Source of the DNA: Herminiimonas sp. | GTDB taxonomy: Bacteria; Pseudomonadota; Gammaproteobacteria; Burkholderiales; Burkholderiaceae_D | Direction: 5' to 3' | Length of the DNA: 64,000 nucleotides | Assembly: GCA_027310305.1 (NCBI GenBank) | Contig: DAIDBD010000050.1 | Location: 57,528-121,527, forward strand | In this document: piece by piece, positions 8,226 through 15,253 of the stretch | Numbering within the stretch: position 1 is the stretch's first letter | Layout: each line of letters begins with the position of its first letter | Notes under the pieces: generated by a model | Database searches by the model: none | Told to the model about the DNA's origin: nothing | The model's input: the letters and a program-made list of their open reading frames with translations, nothing else | Position numbers and translations under genes: made by a program

Positions 8226-8378
8226 ATGAGCACCATCTTGCTGGTCATTCTGATCCTTGTTCTCATCGGCGCCTTTCCGTCCTGGCCGCACAGCCGCAAA
8301 TGGGGCTATGGCCCCAGTGGCGTCACGGGTCTGATCGTCATCGTCCTGATCGTCATGCTGCTCACCGGACGGCTTTGA
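8226..8378 (+). CDS. DUF3309 family small membrane protein (50 aa)
   Basis: 50 residues, MSTILLVILILVLIGAFPSW followed by PHSRKWGYGPSGVTG and a second hydrophobic stretch ending TGRL. The WPHSR.WGYGPSG core is diagnostic of the DUF3309 family, small two-pass membrane proteins of unknown function that are usually about 50 residues. ATG at 8226 is preceded by CAGGAGTAATTC, a strong ribosome site. It is transcribed away from the 79-residue membrane protein gene, so 7963-8225 should contain divergent promoters. Confidence 0.85.
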   Translation: MSTILLVILILVLIGAFPSWPHSRKWGYGPSGVTGLIVIVLIVMLLTGRL

Positions 8379-8532
8379 TCCGCACCGTTCAAGGCATGGC
8401 GTGATGCGCGCCATGCCAGCGTTCATATAGAACGCCGGAATTTTTATCCGCCGGCACGATCCTATATTTGGTGCGTCCTGTTTCAGCCCGCCGGACGCAG
8501 CATCGATTACCCTTCACATTCAAGGAGTTGCC

Positions 8533-8859
8533 ATGCAACAAACCATTCGGTATTTTCTCCGCACCATGATCGGCGCTGCCGTGTACGCGCTGGCGATGCA
8601 TGCAAGCTGGGCCCAAAGCCCTGCTCCGGGTAACAGCATGCAAGCGGGCGATCCAGCGCGCTGGTATCAGGAAGACATGACGCCGCGCGCCCGGTTGCAG
8701 ACATCCACGAAAGAAGCAGGCGCCGCTTATCGGGAAGCGCAGAAAGAATGCAGGGCCACCGGCCGCGCTTCGCGCGCAGCGTGCATGAAGGATGCGCGTG
8801 CCATGTATGAACAAGCGCTGGCCGAGGCCAGGCAGCAAGCGCGGGAATCACGCCGCTGA
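8533..8859 (+). CDS. Secreted alpha-helical protein, unknown function (108 aa)
   Basis: 108 residues with an N-terminal signal peptide ending near SWA/QS. The mature part is charged and alanine/arginine-rich, predicted helical, with two cysteines (KECRATGRASRAACMKDARA) that could form a disulfide. Similar small periplasmic proteins in Burkholderiales are annotated as hypothetical. The ATG at 8533 follows AAGGAGTTGCC, an excellent ribosome site. It is convergent with the patatin gene and separated from it by about 40 bases. Confidence 0.68.
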   Translation: MQQTIRYFLRTMIGAAVYALAMHASWAQSPAPGNSMQAGDPARWYQEDMTPRARLQTSTKEAGAAYREAQKECRATGRASRAACMKDARAMYEQALAEARQQARESRR

Positions 8860-8901
8860 TCCCGGCGTTTTCACAGCTTTGACGTAAGGTGCCGCCGGCG
8901 C

Positions 8902-10059
8902 TTACCCTTCCGCGGCGCGCGGCAATTTGGCAAGCGGCGGCAGTTCGTGCAGCACCAGGCCGGTCTCTTCCGAAACCGCCTTGAGCCAGCCGGCGTGTTC
9001 AATGGCGCGCATCGCGTCTTGATAACCCTGATCCCAGCGCCATGCGATCGACCCCTTCGAGAAATTGATATCCTTCGAAGCCATGTGCCAGTCGTGTCCG
9101 CCGTACGGCAGCCGCACCACATGCATCGTGCTATCGCAGCCAAGCATGGCCAATTCATCCGCCCCGACTTCGGTCTTGGCGCGCTTGGGCAGCAACGCAT
9201 ACAGTTCGCGCAGCTTGTGCTGCAATTTGTGGGTGCGAAGATAGTCTTCGATGTGGCGTTTGGAACGCGACGCGAAGGTGACATCCTTTTGCCGCGTCTG
9301 CACTTCATCGAGCGTGGTCGGCTCCGGTCCTTCAGCGCTCCACAAATCGACCATGAAACACAGGGAGTCGACATGCGGCAGATCGTCGAGCACCGTCTCC
9401 AGCGGCGTATTCGAATACAAGCCGCCATCCCAGTAGAGATCACCATCGATGCGCACCGGCGGGAAACCCGGCGGTAATGCGCCGCTGGCACGGACATGAT
9501 CGGCGCTGATGATTTGTTGCGCATTATCAAAACTGGCCAGCTCCCCAGTCTTTACTTTCATCGCATTGACGGTCATGCGCATGCCGCCGGGCGCGTTCAG
9601 ATAATCGAAATCGACCAGATCGCCGAGCGTATCGGCCAAGGCTGCCGTGTCGTAATAACTGGCTGCTTCCGGATCCACCGCCAAGCCCGCCGGAAACAGG
9701 CTGAACAGGCGCGGCGTGAAGAAACCGGGTATGCCGCGCAGCACCGTATCGACGGCGGAAAGCCAGACATTGGAACGCCGCTGCGCATCCGGTATCAGCG
9801 CCAGATCGATTCCATCCTGATGCGATACCCGGTCCCAGAACTGCTTCATGCGTTGCAGGCGGATCGCCTTGGGATTGCCGGCAAGGAGCGCGGCATTGAT
9901 GGCGCCGATCGAGGTGCCGACGATCCAGTCCGGCGTCAAATCGTGTTCGTGCAGCGCCTGATAGACGCCCGCCTGGTAGGCGCCGAGCGCGCCGCCGCCT
10001 TGCAAAACCAGCACGATGCGCAAGCCTTGCGGGTTTAATTTATTGACTCGTTTCATCAT
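8902..10059 (-). CDS. Patatin-like phospholipase with C-terminal DUF3734 domain
   Basis: 385 residues. Residues about 12-225 are a patatin domain: oxyanion-hole glycine motif GGGALGAYQ (21-29), nucleophile motif G48-T-S50-I-G52 and catalytic aspartate in WDGG (D211). These form the Ser-Asp dyad of bacterial patatins, which hydrolyse acyl chains from phospholipids or other lipids. The C-terminal part (about 230-370, with RHIEDYLRTHKLQHKLRELY and VVRLPYGGHDWHMASKDINF) fits DUF3734, usually found in patatins of PHB-accumulating bacteria. No signal peptide, so probably cytoplasmic or membrane-associated. Starts at the first of two adjacent ATGs (10059). Confidence 0.9.
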   Translation of the reverse strand: MMKRVNKLNPQGLRIVLVLQGGGALGAYQAGVYQALHEHDLTPDWIVGTSIGAINAALLAGNPKAIRLQRMKQFWDRVSHQDGIDLALIPDAQRRSNVWLSAVDTVLRGIPGFFTPRLFSLFPAGLAVDPEAASYYDTAALADTLGDLVDFDYLNAPGGMRMTVNAMKVKTGELASFDNAQQIISADHVRASGALPPGFPPVRIDGDLYWDGGLYSNTPLETVLDDLPHVDSLCFMVDLWSAEGPEPTTLDEVQTRQKDVTFASRSKRHIEDYLRTHKLQHKLRELYALLPKRAKTEVGADELAMLGCDSTMHVVRLPYGGHDWHMASKDINFSKGSIAWRWDQGYQDAMRAIEHAGWLKAVSEETGLVLHELPPLAKLPRAAEG

Positions 10060-10189
10060 GTTGCTTCAGTTGAGAAGGTCAAGGGCGCCAGTCCGGGCAG
10101 CTGTGGCGGTTCGGAATGCTGAACTCCATTATGAATTGTATGGCATCGCACGCCACTCTGCTCTCGTCAGTCGCGCCTGCATTCGTCAA

Positions 10190-10225
10190 GAAAAAACGGC
10201 ACCGCAATCGGTGATTGCAATGCCG
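10190..10225 (-). terminator. Rho-independent terminator of the DUF883 gene
   Basis: Read on the minus strand: a 13-bp stem (plus-strand arms 10197-10209 and 10213-10225, with two G-U pairs) followed by a run of T at 10196-10190. It lies about 45 bases beyond the stop codon of the leftward gene at 10272-10574. Confidence 0.75.
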
Positions 10226-10271
10226 CATGACGCCTGTCGGAAAATTATTTTTCTGAATCGGAATGCCTGAT

Positions 10272-10574
10272 TTATTTGCGCCCCAGGATCATGCCCGCCA
10301 CGAGTCCGGCGCCGGCCACTGCCAGAATCGCGCGCCATGGATTTTCTTTCACGTAACCGTCAGCCGATGCCGCCATTTCCTTGCCGGCGACGACGGCGTT
10401 TGCTTGTGCGTCCTGAGCCTTGACCAGCGCCATATCGAGCAAACGCATGCCGCGGTTACGTACTTCTTCAGCCTTTTCGCCCGTCAATGCGGCGGCCGCC
10501 TGAAACAGCGCTTGCGCATCCTTGACCAAGGTCTTCATGTCATTGTTGACTGCTTTGAAATTTGATTCCAGCAT
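10272..10574 (-). CDS. DUF883 (ElaB/YqjD/YgaM-like) membrane-anchored protein
   Basis: 100 residues. The N-terminal two-thirds is a charged amphipathic helix (NNDMKTLVKDAQALFQAAAA ... EVRNRGMRLLDMALVKAQDA); the C-terminus is YVKENPWRAILAVAGAGLVAG then MILGRK, the conserved DUF883 membrane anchor with the VKENPW motif. In E. coli the relatives YqjD, ElaB and YgaM associate with ribosomes at the inner membrane in stationary phase; the same role here is inferred. ATG at 10574 follows ACGGAGTTCGTC. Next upstream gene on the same strand is the OmpA/DUF4398 lipoprotein. Confidence 0.9.
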   Translation of the reverse strand: MLESNFKAVNNDMKTLVKDAQALFQAAAALTGEKAEEVRNRGMRLLDMALVKAQDAQANAVVAGKEMAASADGYVKENPWRAILAVAGAGLVAGMILGRK

Positions 10575-10705
10575 GACGAACTCCGTAAAATAAATAATGT
10601 ATCGAGTTGAACGCGCTGCAGCAATTCAGCCCTCCCTGATCGGCCATGCCGCAGCCCGCTTGTCTTGCGACAATAGTGTTTGCAACCAAAAAATGCGGAC
10701 TCGTT

Positions 10706-11596
10706 TCAACGCTGTGTAATCTTGCCGGCGGCGTCGGAAAGGACGATCTCGACGCGCCGGTTCAACTGGCGATTCTGCGCCGTATCATTGGCGGCGATCG
10801 GATAAGCCTCGCCATAACCGCGGATGGCGACGCGCTCGCGGGCCACGCCCATTCCCTGCAACGCGTTACGCACTGCGGTGGCGCGGCGCTCTGACAATTC
10901 CTGGTTATGCGCGGTAGCGCCGGTGCTGTCGGTAAAACCTTCAACCAGCACGGTGCGCTGCGGATTTTGCTGCAAGACATCGGCCAGCTTTTGCGCCGTG
11001 CGCATGCCATCCGGATTCAAGCGCGCCAGATCGGTGCCGAACAGCACATCCCCGAGCGTGATGACCATGCCGCGCTCAGTCTTTTTTGCAGCCAGATCAG
11101 CCAATTGTGCTTCCAGTTGCGCGGCGTGCGCTTGCGCCTGCTGCGTCTTGCGCTGGGCCTCCGCTGTTTCGCCTTGCGCTATCTGCGCTGCCAGTCTGGA
11201 TTGCTCTGCACTGATCCTGGCACGATCGGCTTCATTCGTGCGTTGCTCCAAACGCATTTGATCGCGCTCCTTGCCGGCGCTGGCGACGTCCGCCTCCGCC
11301 GATTTTTGTTTCGCCACTTCTTGCGTCAGCGCGATTTTTTGCTTGGCGAGGTAAGCCAGCTTATCGATCTTTGCAGCACTGTCCGCATCGGTGGCCGCTG
11401 CGTTGGCTTGCTGAAGCGCATCGCCGGCCTGCTTCATTTCCAGCGGCGCATAGCGTGCAACGTTCGGATTGTTTTGCGCCGCGATGTAATCGCCGCGCGT
11501 CTGGTCCAGCAAGCTGGTAGTTCTCGGCATCGAGCTGCAAGCGCTGACGAGCGCGGCAATGGCTAACAGAGCGGGCGTATAGTGAATTTTTTTCAT
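10706..11596 (-). CDS. OmpA family lipoprotein with N-terminal DUF4398 domain
   Basis: 296 residues. Lipobox near residue 20 (ALVSA-CSS). Residues about 25-100 are a DUF4398 helical region (YIAAQNNPNVARYAPLEMKQ, A..A..A..A.. pattern), then a long coiled coil rich in Ala/Gln/Glu (about 95-175), then an OmpA domain (about 178-290): VLFGTDLARLNPDGMRTAQK, VEGFTDSTGATAHNQELSER and NRQLNRRVEIVLSD. The coiled coil probably spans the periplasm from lipid anchor to peptidoglycan. It follows a stand-alone DUF4398 lipoprotein gene on the same strand (75-base gap), so the two are likely one transcript and could interact. Confidence 0.9.
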   Translation of the reverse strand: MKKIHYTPALLAIAALVSACSSMPRTTSLLDQTRGDYIAAQNNPNVARYAPLEMKQAGDALQQANAAATDADSAAKIDKLAYLAKQKIALTQEVAKQKSAEADVASAGKERDQMRLEQRTNEADRARISAEQSRLAAQIAQGETAEAQRKTQQAQAHAAQLEAQLADLAAKKTERGMVITLGDVLFGTDLARLNPDGMRTAQKLADVLQQNPQRTVLVEGFTDSTGATAHNQELSERRATAVRNALQGMGVARERVAIRGYGEAYPIAANDTAQNRQLNRRVEIVLSDAAGKITQR

Positions 11597-11671
11597 GATG
11601 ATGTCCTTTTGGTTGCAGCGGCGCCCTCAGCAAGCGCGGTTGAGTGTTGTCGGTATTGCGATGTGTATTTC

Positions 11672-12049
11672 TTATTTGCCGGTGCGGTCCAGTTCTTCAC
11701 GCAAGATACGGATGTCGTCCTGCAATGCATTCGCCGCCGTTTGCGCTTTGGCCGAGCTCGCTTTTCCTTGCGCCAGTTTGGCGTCCGCCTGAGCCTGGGT
11801 CGCCAGATCGTTTGCCAGCTTGTAATTCTTGGCGGCCATCGCTTTATTGGCCAAGGCCATTTTTTCACGCGCCGAATTCATCTCGACCGGCGCGAATTCC
11901 GCCCCGCCCGCACCGGCGGCATTGTCGACCGCCGCTTTGGATACGGCGACGGAAGCAGTCGCAGGCGTCTTCATGCTGCTGCAACCGGCAATCATAATCA
12001 CGGACGCACCGCACAGAACCGTGAACCATTGCTTTGAATTTATCGTCAT
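11672..12049 (-). CDS. DUF4398 domain lipoprotein
   Basis: 125 residues from ATG 12049 behind GGAGAAAAATA. Lipobox VIMIAG-CSS near residue 22. The remainder is a DUF4398 domain: AGGAEFAPVEMNSAREKMAL, ANKAMAAKNYKLANDLATQA, ADAKLAQGKASSAKAQ, ending in a short coiled coil (LQDDIRILREELDRTGK). It is a stand-alone version of the N-terminal half of the next gene (10706-11596), which suggests duplication with loss or gain of the OmpA domain. Outer-membrane or periplasmic location inferred from the lipobox. Function unknown. Divergent from the Crp/Fnr-like gene at 12308. Confidence 0.85.
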   Translation of the reverse strand: MTINSKQWFTVLCGASVIMIAGCSSMKTPATASVAVSKAAVDNAAGAGGAEFAPVEMNSAREKMALANKAMAAKNYKLANDLATQAQADAKLAQGKASSAKAQTAANALQDDIRILREELDRTGK

Positions 12050-12307
12050 TATTTTTCTCCAGTGAACCGTTAATCGAATGTGATATTGGCGTTGATACAG
12101 GACGTTATAAGCCGTATTTTCAGTCGGATCGGTACGCTGACGCACATAAGCGGCGAAGGCGGCATGCGGCGGGCGAATCGCCGGTTCCGTGCGATAGCGT
12201 ACAAACGATGCGGAACTTTCACGTTAATCTTGCTTTCATCGAATGACGGTCCTAGAACATCAAATCGTCACTTATTCGCCTCTTACACTGAAAGCAATCT
12301 GCCGCCG

Positions 12308-13030
12308 ATGTCATCACCGCACTCGCCGAAACAAAATCATCTGCTGGCCGCGCTGCCCGCCGAAGACTACGAACGCCTGTTGCCAGACCTGGAGCTGGTA
12401 CCGTTGCCGCTGGGCTGGGCTGCCTACGAATCGGGCGGCAAACTGGGTTACGTCTATTTTCCTACGACGAGCATCGTGTGCCTGCTGTATGCAACGGACA
12501 ATGGAACATGCACGGAAATTGCACTGACCGGCAATGACGGCCTGGTAGGAATTGCGCTTTCGATGGGCGGCGAGAGCACGCCAACGCGTGCGGTGGTACA
12601 AACGGCCGGCTATGGTTACCGCCTGAAAACCGCCATCTTGCAAAAAGAATTCACCGACGGCGGACATCTGCAATTTCTGGTGCTGCGTTATGCGCAGGCG
12701 CTTGTGATGCAGATGGCGCAGACCTCAATTTGCAATCGGATTCATCCGATCGAACAGCAGTTATGTCGCTGGCTGCTGCTGAGCCTTGATCGATTGCCGA
12801 CGAGCGAGTTGAAAATAACCAAGGAATTGGTCGCCGGCATGTTCGGCGTAACCATCGCCGGCATCGACGAGGCGGCAGTAAAGCTGCAAGCAGCAGAAAT
12901 AATTCAATGCACGCGCGGCAACATCACCGTGCCGGACCGTTCAAAAATGGAAGCCCATGTTTGCGACTGTTATCAATCAATCCACCAGGAGAGTATCCGT
13001 CTGCTGCCTGACGCCATGGCCGTCTCCTGA
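12308..13030 (+). CDS. Crp/Fnr-like regulator, paralog 1 (altered recognition helix)
   Basis: 240 residues from ATG 12308. N-terminal cyclic-nucleotide-binding-like beta-roll (LPLGWAAYESGGKLGYVYFP, GNDGLVGIALSMGGE, RAVVQTAGYGYRL), then the long dimer helix (RYAQALVMQMAQTSICNRIH), then a winged helix (IEQQLCRWLLLSLDRL, ELKITKELVAGMFGVTIAGI). It lacks the cysteines of Fnr and the classical cAMP-binding RxS motif, as usual in this subfamily. Paralog 2 at 14473 shares the same plan, but here the segment MFGVTIAGIDEAAVKLQ replaces MLGVRREGVTEAAGKLQ, removing the two arginines from the recognition helix. It may have changed DNA specificity or lost binding. Divergent from the DUF4398 gene. Confidence 0.85.
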   Translation: MSSPHSPKQNHLLAALPAEDYERLLPDLELVPLPLGWAAYESGGKLGYVYFPTTSIVCLLYATDNGTCTEIALTGNDGLVGIALSMGGESTPTRAVVQTAGYGYRLKTAILQKEFTDGGHLQFLVLRYAQALVMQMAQTSICNRIHPIEQQLCRWLLLSLDRLPTSELKITKELVAGMFGVTIAGIDEAAVKLQAAEIIQCTRGNITVPDRSKMEAHVCDCYQSIHQESIRLLPDAMAVS

Positions 13031-13140
13031 ACAACGAAATAATATTTCTATGTACGGCAGCGCACAGAGCGGCTTGAGCTTTTCGCCTACTCTTCAGAAA
13101 TTGAATTTGGAATCATCCTCTTCTACAAGGAAATTCAAAT

Positions 13141-13221
13141 ATGGCGCAAGACATGGCGGCAACGAATTCTGGAATCGCTTCCCTCGCATTCTGCAGCACC
13201 CGTCTGATCTACCGGCATTAA
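13141..13221 (+). CDS. possible 26-codon peptide, unverified
   Basis: A very short frame [20 protein letters not shown]... from ATG 13141 to TAA 13221. It has a good ribosome site (CAAGGAAATTCAAAT), which is the only reason to list it. No family recognised. It could be a leader peptide for the collagen-like gene 85 bases downstream, a gene remnant or chance. Confidence 0.2.
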   Translation: MAQDMAATNSGIASLAFCSTRLIYRH

Positions 13222-13260
13222 TCGCGCATTGCTGAAAACCGATTATGCCAGCTTGCCCCT

Positions 13261-13274
13261 GCACGATATCGTGC
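13261..13274. promoter_or_regulatory. 14-bp perfect palindrome upstream of the collagen-like lipoprotein
   Basis: GCACGATATCGTGC is exactly self-complementary and lies 33 bases before the ATG at 13307, a position suited to an operator close to the promoter. The regulator is not known. Confidence 0.4.
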
Positions 13275-13306
13275 GCAATCTTTTCTCATTACATACAAGG
13301 ATCAAT

Positions 13307-13639
13307 ATGAGATATTCACTACTGTTAGGCGCACTAATCACGATGCTGGGTCTGAGCGCTTGCGAAAAAACCACTGTCAATAATCCAGCGCCGACTACCG
13401 TCGCTGTTCCCGGCCCCGCCGGTGCTGATGGAGCAACCGGCGCTACCGGCGCAACCGGTGCTACCGGCACCAATGTGGCTGTTCCGGGCGCAACCGGAGC
13501 GACCGGCGCTACGGGTGCGACCGGCTATACGGGCGCTACCGGTGCAACAGGCGCTGAAGGCGTCAAAGGCGACACCGGCGACACCGGCGACACCGGCAAA
13601 ACCGGCGACACGATCGTGGTCGTTCCCGCTCAGAAGTAA
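13307..13639 (+). CDS. Lipoprotein with collagen-like Gly-X-Y repeats
   Basis: 110 residues. Signal peptide with lipobox LGLSA-C (about residue 19), then a short linker and about 20 uninterrupted or nearly uninterrupted Gly-X-Thr/Gly-X-Y triplets, mostly GAT, in two blocks split by TNVAVP, then a switch to charged triplets ([18 protein letters not shown]) before IVVVPAQK. Bacterial collagen-like proteins form triple helices without hydroxyproline and often sit on the surface. The repeats are also near-repeats at DNA level (GGCGCTACC/GGTGCAACC units), so repeat number may vary by slippage. Start at ATG 13307 behind AAGGATCAAT. Function not known; adhesion inferred. Confidence 0.8.
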   Translation: MRYSLLLGALITMLGLSACEKTTVNNPAPTTVAVPGPAGADGATGATGATGATGTNVAVPGATGATGATGATGYTGATGATGAEGVKGDTGDTGDTGKTGDTIVVVPAQK

Positions 13640-13656
13640 TTTTCACCACCAAAAAA

Positions 13657-13690
13657 ACGGCATGGGCGAGCAGCCCATGTCGTTTTTTTT
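13657..13690 (+). terminator. Rho-independent terminator of the collagen-like gene
   Basis: Stem ACGGCATGGGC / GCCCATGTCGT (one G-U pair) around GAGCA, followed by eight T residues (13683-13690). Confidence 0.85.
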
Positions 13691-13739
13691 CAATCGCGTT
13701 TTGCTCGGCTATGGTTGAAAAAATTGCGCCAGTTTACAA

Positions 13740-14088
13740 GTGCAATCGGAACCGTGGCCCGAAGAAATGAATCGCCGGGTCATCGATGTAATCAGCGACC
13801 TGCTGTTCGCGCCGACCCGTGCGGCGAAGGAAAACCTTCAGGCCGAGCGGCATTTGTCGAATGTGCATCTGATCGAGCCGCAGGATTATTTCCAGTTCGT
13901 TCGATTGATGCAGCAGGCGCACGTGATCCTTACGGATTCCGGCGGCGTGCAGGAGGAAGCGCCGTCGCTGGGCAAACCGGTTCGTGATGCGAGACGCGAC
14001 GGAGCGCCCGGAAGCCATCGCTGCAGGCACGGTCAAACTGGTCGCAACCGACGCGGCGCGCTCGAAACCAGACAATATCGACGCATGA
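13740..14088 (+). pseudogene. wecB: wecB (UDP-N-acetylglucosamine 2-epimerase) remnant with internal deletion and frameshift
   Basis: The frame from 13740 reads [20 protein letters not shown] then, without the roughly 100 residues expected in WecB, jumps to [20 protein letters not shown] and [20 protein letters not shown]. Near 13983 two bases appear to be missing; in the next frame the protein continues [20 protein letters not shown] and stops at 14086-14088. These blocks are the conserved central and C-terminal parts of WecB, which makes UDP-ManNAc for surface polysaccharides. N-terminal third, middle and extreme C-terminus are absent, so it cannot encode an active enzyme. It is probably the relic of a lost polysaccharide locus or a partial insertion. 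Confidence 0.85.
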
Positions 14089-14472
14089 AACGGGCGGTTT
14101 TGTGGAAATGCAATCTTTGTCTGGAAATTACGAATGAACGATAGTTTCGGTTTCGGCTATCGCCTGACGACGGCAGTTGAGTCACGAATAGCGTTCCCGT
14201 AAACGGCTGCCTTTTCCCTCACACTCCGACAATGAATATCGAACAGCCGAATAGACAATGTTCCATGAATCCGGCGCCGCGCCGATCTTGTTCGCCGGCA
14301 CGATTGCTGCGCTTATGTGCGGTAACGCACATACTTCGGTGCCAAAGCGCAATAAAGTCCGGAAGAATGAGCTGAGCATGTTACCTTGTTGGGAGACAGC
14401 ATTCTTTCGGGCACCGTTTTACACCCCGCCGCACATCCCCGCTAGTTAACGACTAGAAACACGAACTCCAAC
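14089..14472. other. intergenic region before Crp/Fnr-like paralog 2
   Basis: About 380 bases without a recognisable gene after the wecB relic. The one structured element is the dyad at 14314-14333. The short frames on both strands show no family resemblance. Confidence 0.4.
14314..14333. promoter_or_regulatory. 8-bp dyad, possible operator upstream of Crp/Fnr-like paralog 2
   Basis: TATGTGCG and CGCACATA flank GTAA, a 20-base symmetric site about 140 bases before the start codon at 14473. The sequence differs from the E. coli Crp (TGTGA-N6-TCACA) and Fnr consensus but the size and symmetry fit a dimeric regulator. Confidence 0.35.
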
Positions 14473-15249
14473 ATGTCCAGTACACATGATCCCAACCAGA
14501 ATCACCTGCTCGCCGCTTTGCTCGACGCTGAATTCGACCGCTTGGCGCCGCATCTGGAATTGATTCCGATGCTGCTCGGCGACGTGCTTTATGAGTCCGG
14601 CGGTAAGATGCAGCATGTTTATTTTCCAACCACATCGATCGTCTCGCTGCATTATTTGCTCGAAAACGGCGGCTCGTCCGAAATTGCCGGCGTCGGCAAC
14701 GAGGGCGTCCTGGGAATTTCCCTTTTCATGGGCGGCGACACGACGCCCAGCCGCGCCGTGGTGCAGACGGGCGGCCATGGCTACCGCCTCAAGTCCCACA
14801 TATTGATGGAAGAATTCAATCGCGCCGGACCGGTGCTGCGTCTGTTGCTGCGCTATACCCAGGCGCTGATCACGCAAATGTCGCAGACCGCCGTGTGCAA
14901 TCGGCATCATTCGGTGGAGCAGCAATTGTGCCGCTGGCTGCTGCTGACGCTGGACCGGTTGCCGTCGAACGAGTTGACGATGACCCAGGAACTGATCGCC
15001 AACATGCTAGGCGTGCGACGCGAAGGCGTGACCGAAGCGGCCGGCAAATTGCAAGGCTACGGTTTCATCCGCTATCGACGCGGCCATATCACCGTGGTGG
15101 ACCGGGCCGGACTGGAAGGCGATGTCTGCGAATGTTATGGCGTCGTCAAGAAGGAATTCGCCCGCTTGCTGTCGGATGTGCGCCAGCGCCAGGACAAGAC
15201 GGCAGCGAGCCAGCGCATTACATCAGCTTGTAAGTCAAACAAGGTTTGA
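14473..15249 (+). CDS. Crp/Fnr-like regulator, paralog 2
   Basis: 258 residues. Same architecture as paralog 1: beta-roll sensor domain (DVLYESGGKMQHVYFPTTSI, GNEGVLGISLFMGGDTTPSR), dimer helix (RYTQALITQMSQTAVCNRHH) and winged helix with an intact recognition helix (LIANMLGVRREGVTEAAGKL). This subfamily often replaces the cyclic nucleotide pocket, so the ligand is unknown. A C-terminal extension (RQRQDKTAASQRITSACKSN) is absent from paralog 1. The stop codon at 15249 is only 4 bases before the hybrid kinase ATG, so the two are co-transcribed and may act in one pathway. Start follows CGAACTCCAAC, a weak ribosome site. Confidence 0.88.
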   Translation: MSSTHDPNQNHLLAALLDAEFDRLAPHLELIPMLLGDVLYESGGKMQHVYFPTTSIVSLHYLLENGGSSEIAGVGNEGVLGISLFMGGDTTPSRAVVQTGGHGYRLKSHILMEEFNRAGPVLRLLLRYTQALITQMSQTAVCNRHHSVEQQLCRWLLLTLDRLPSNELTMTQELIANMLGVRREGVTEAAGKLQGYGFIRYRRGHITVVDRAGLEGDVCECYGVVKKEFARLLSDVRQRQDKTAASQRITSACKSNKV

Positions 15250-15253
15250 AATC

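Noticed and set aside
13430..13620. Regular short DNA repeats suggesting a CRISPR-like array
   Set aside because: The period is 9 bases or less and encodes Gly-X-Y triplets of a lipoprotein; there are no spacers or direct repeats of CRISPR length.
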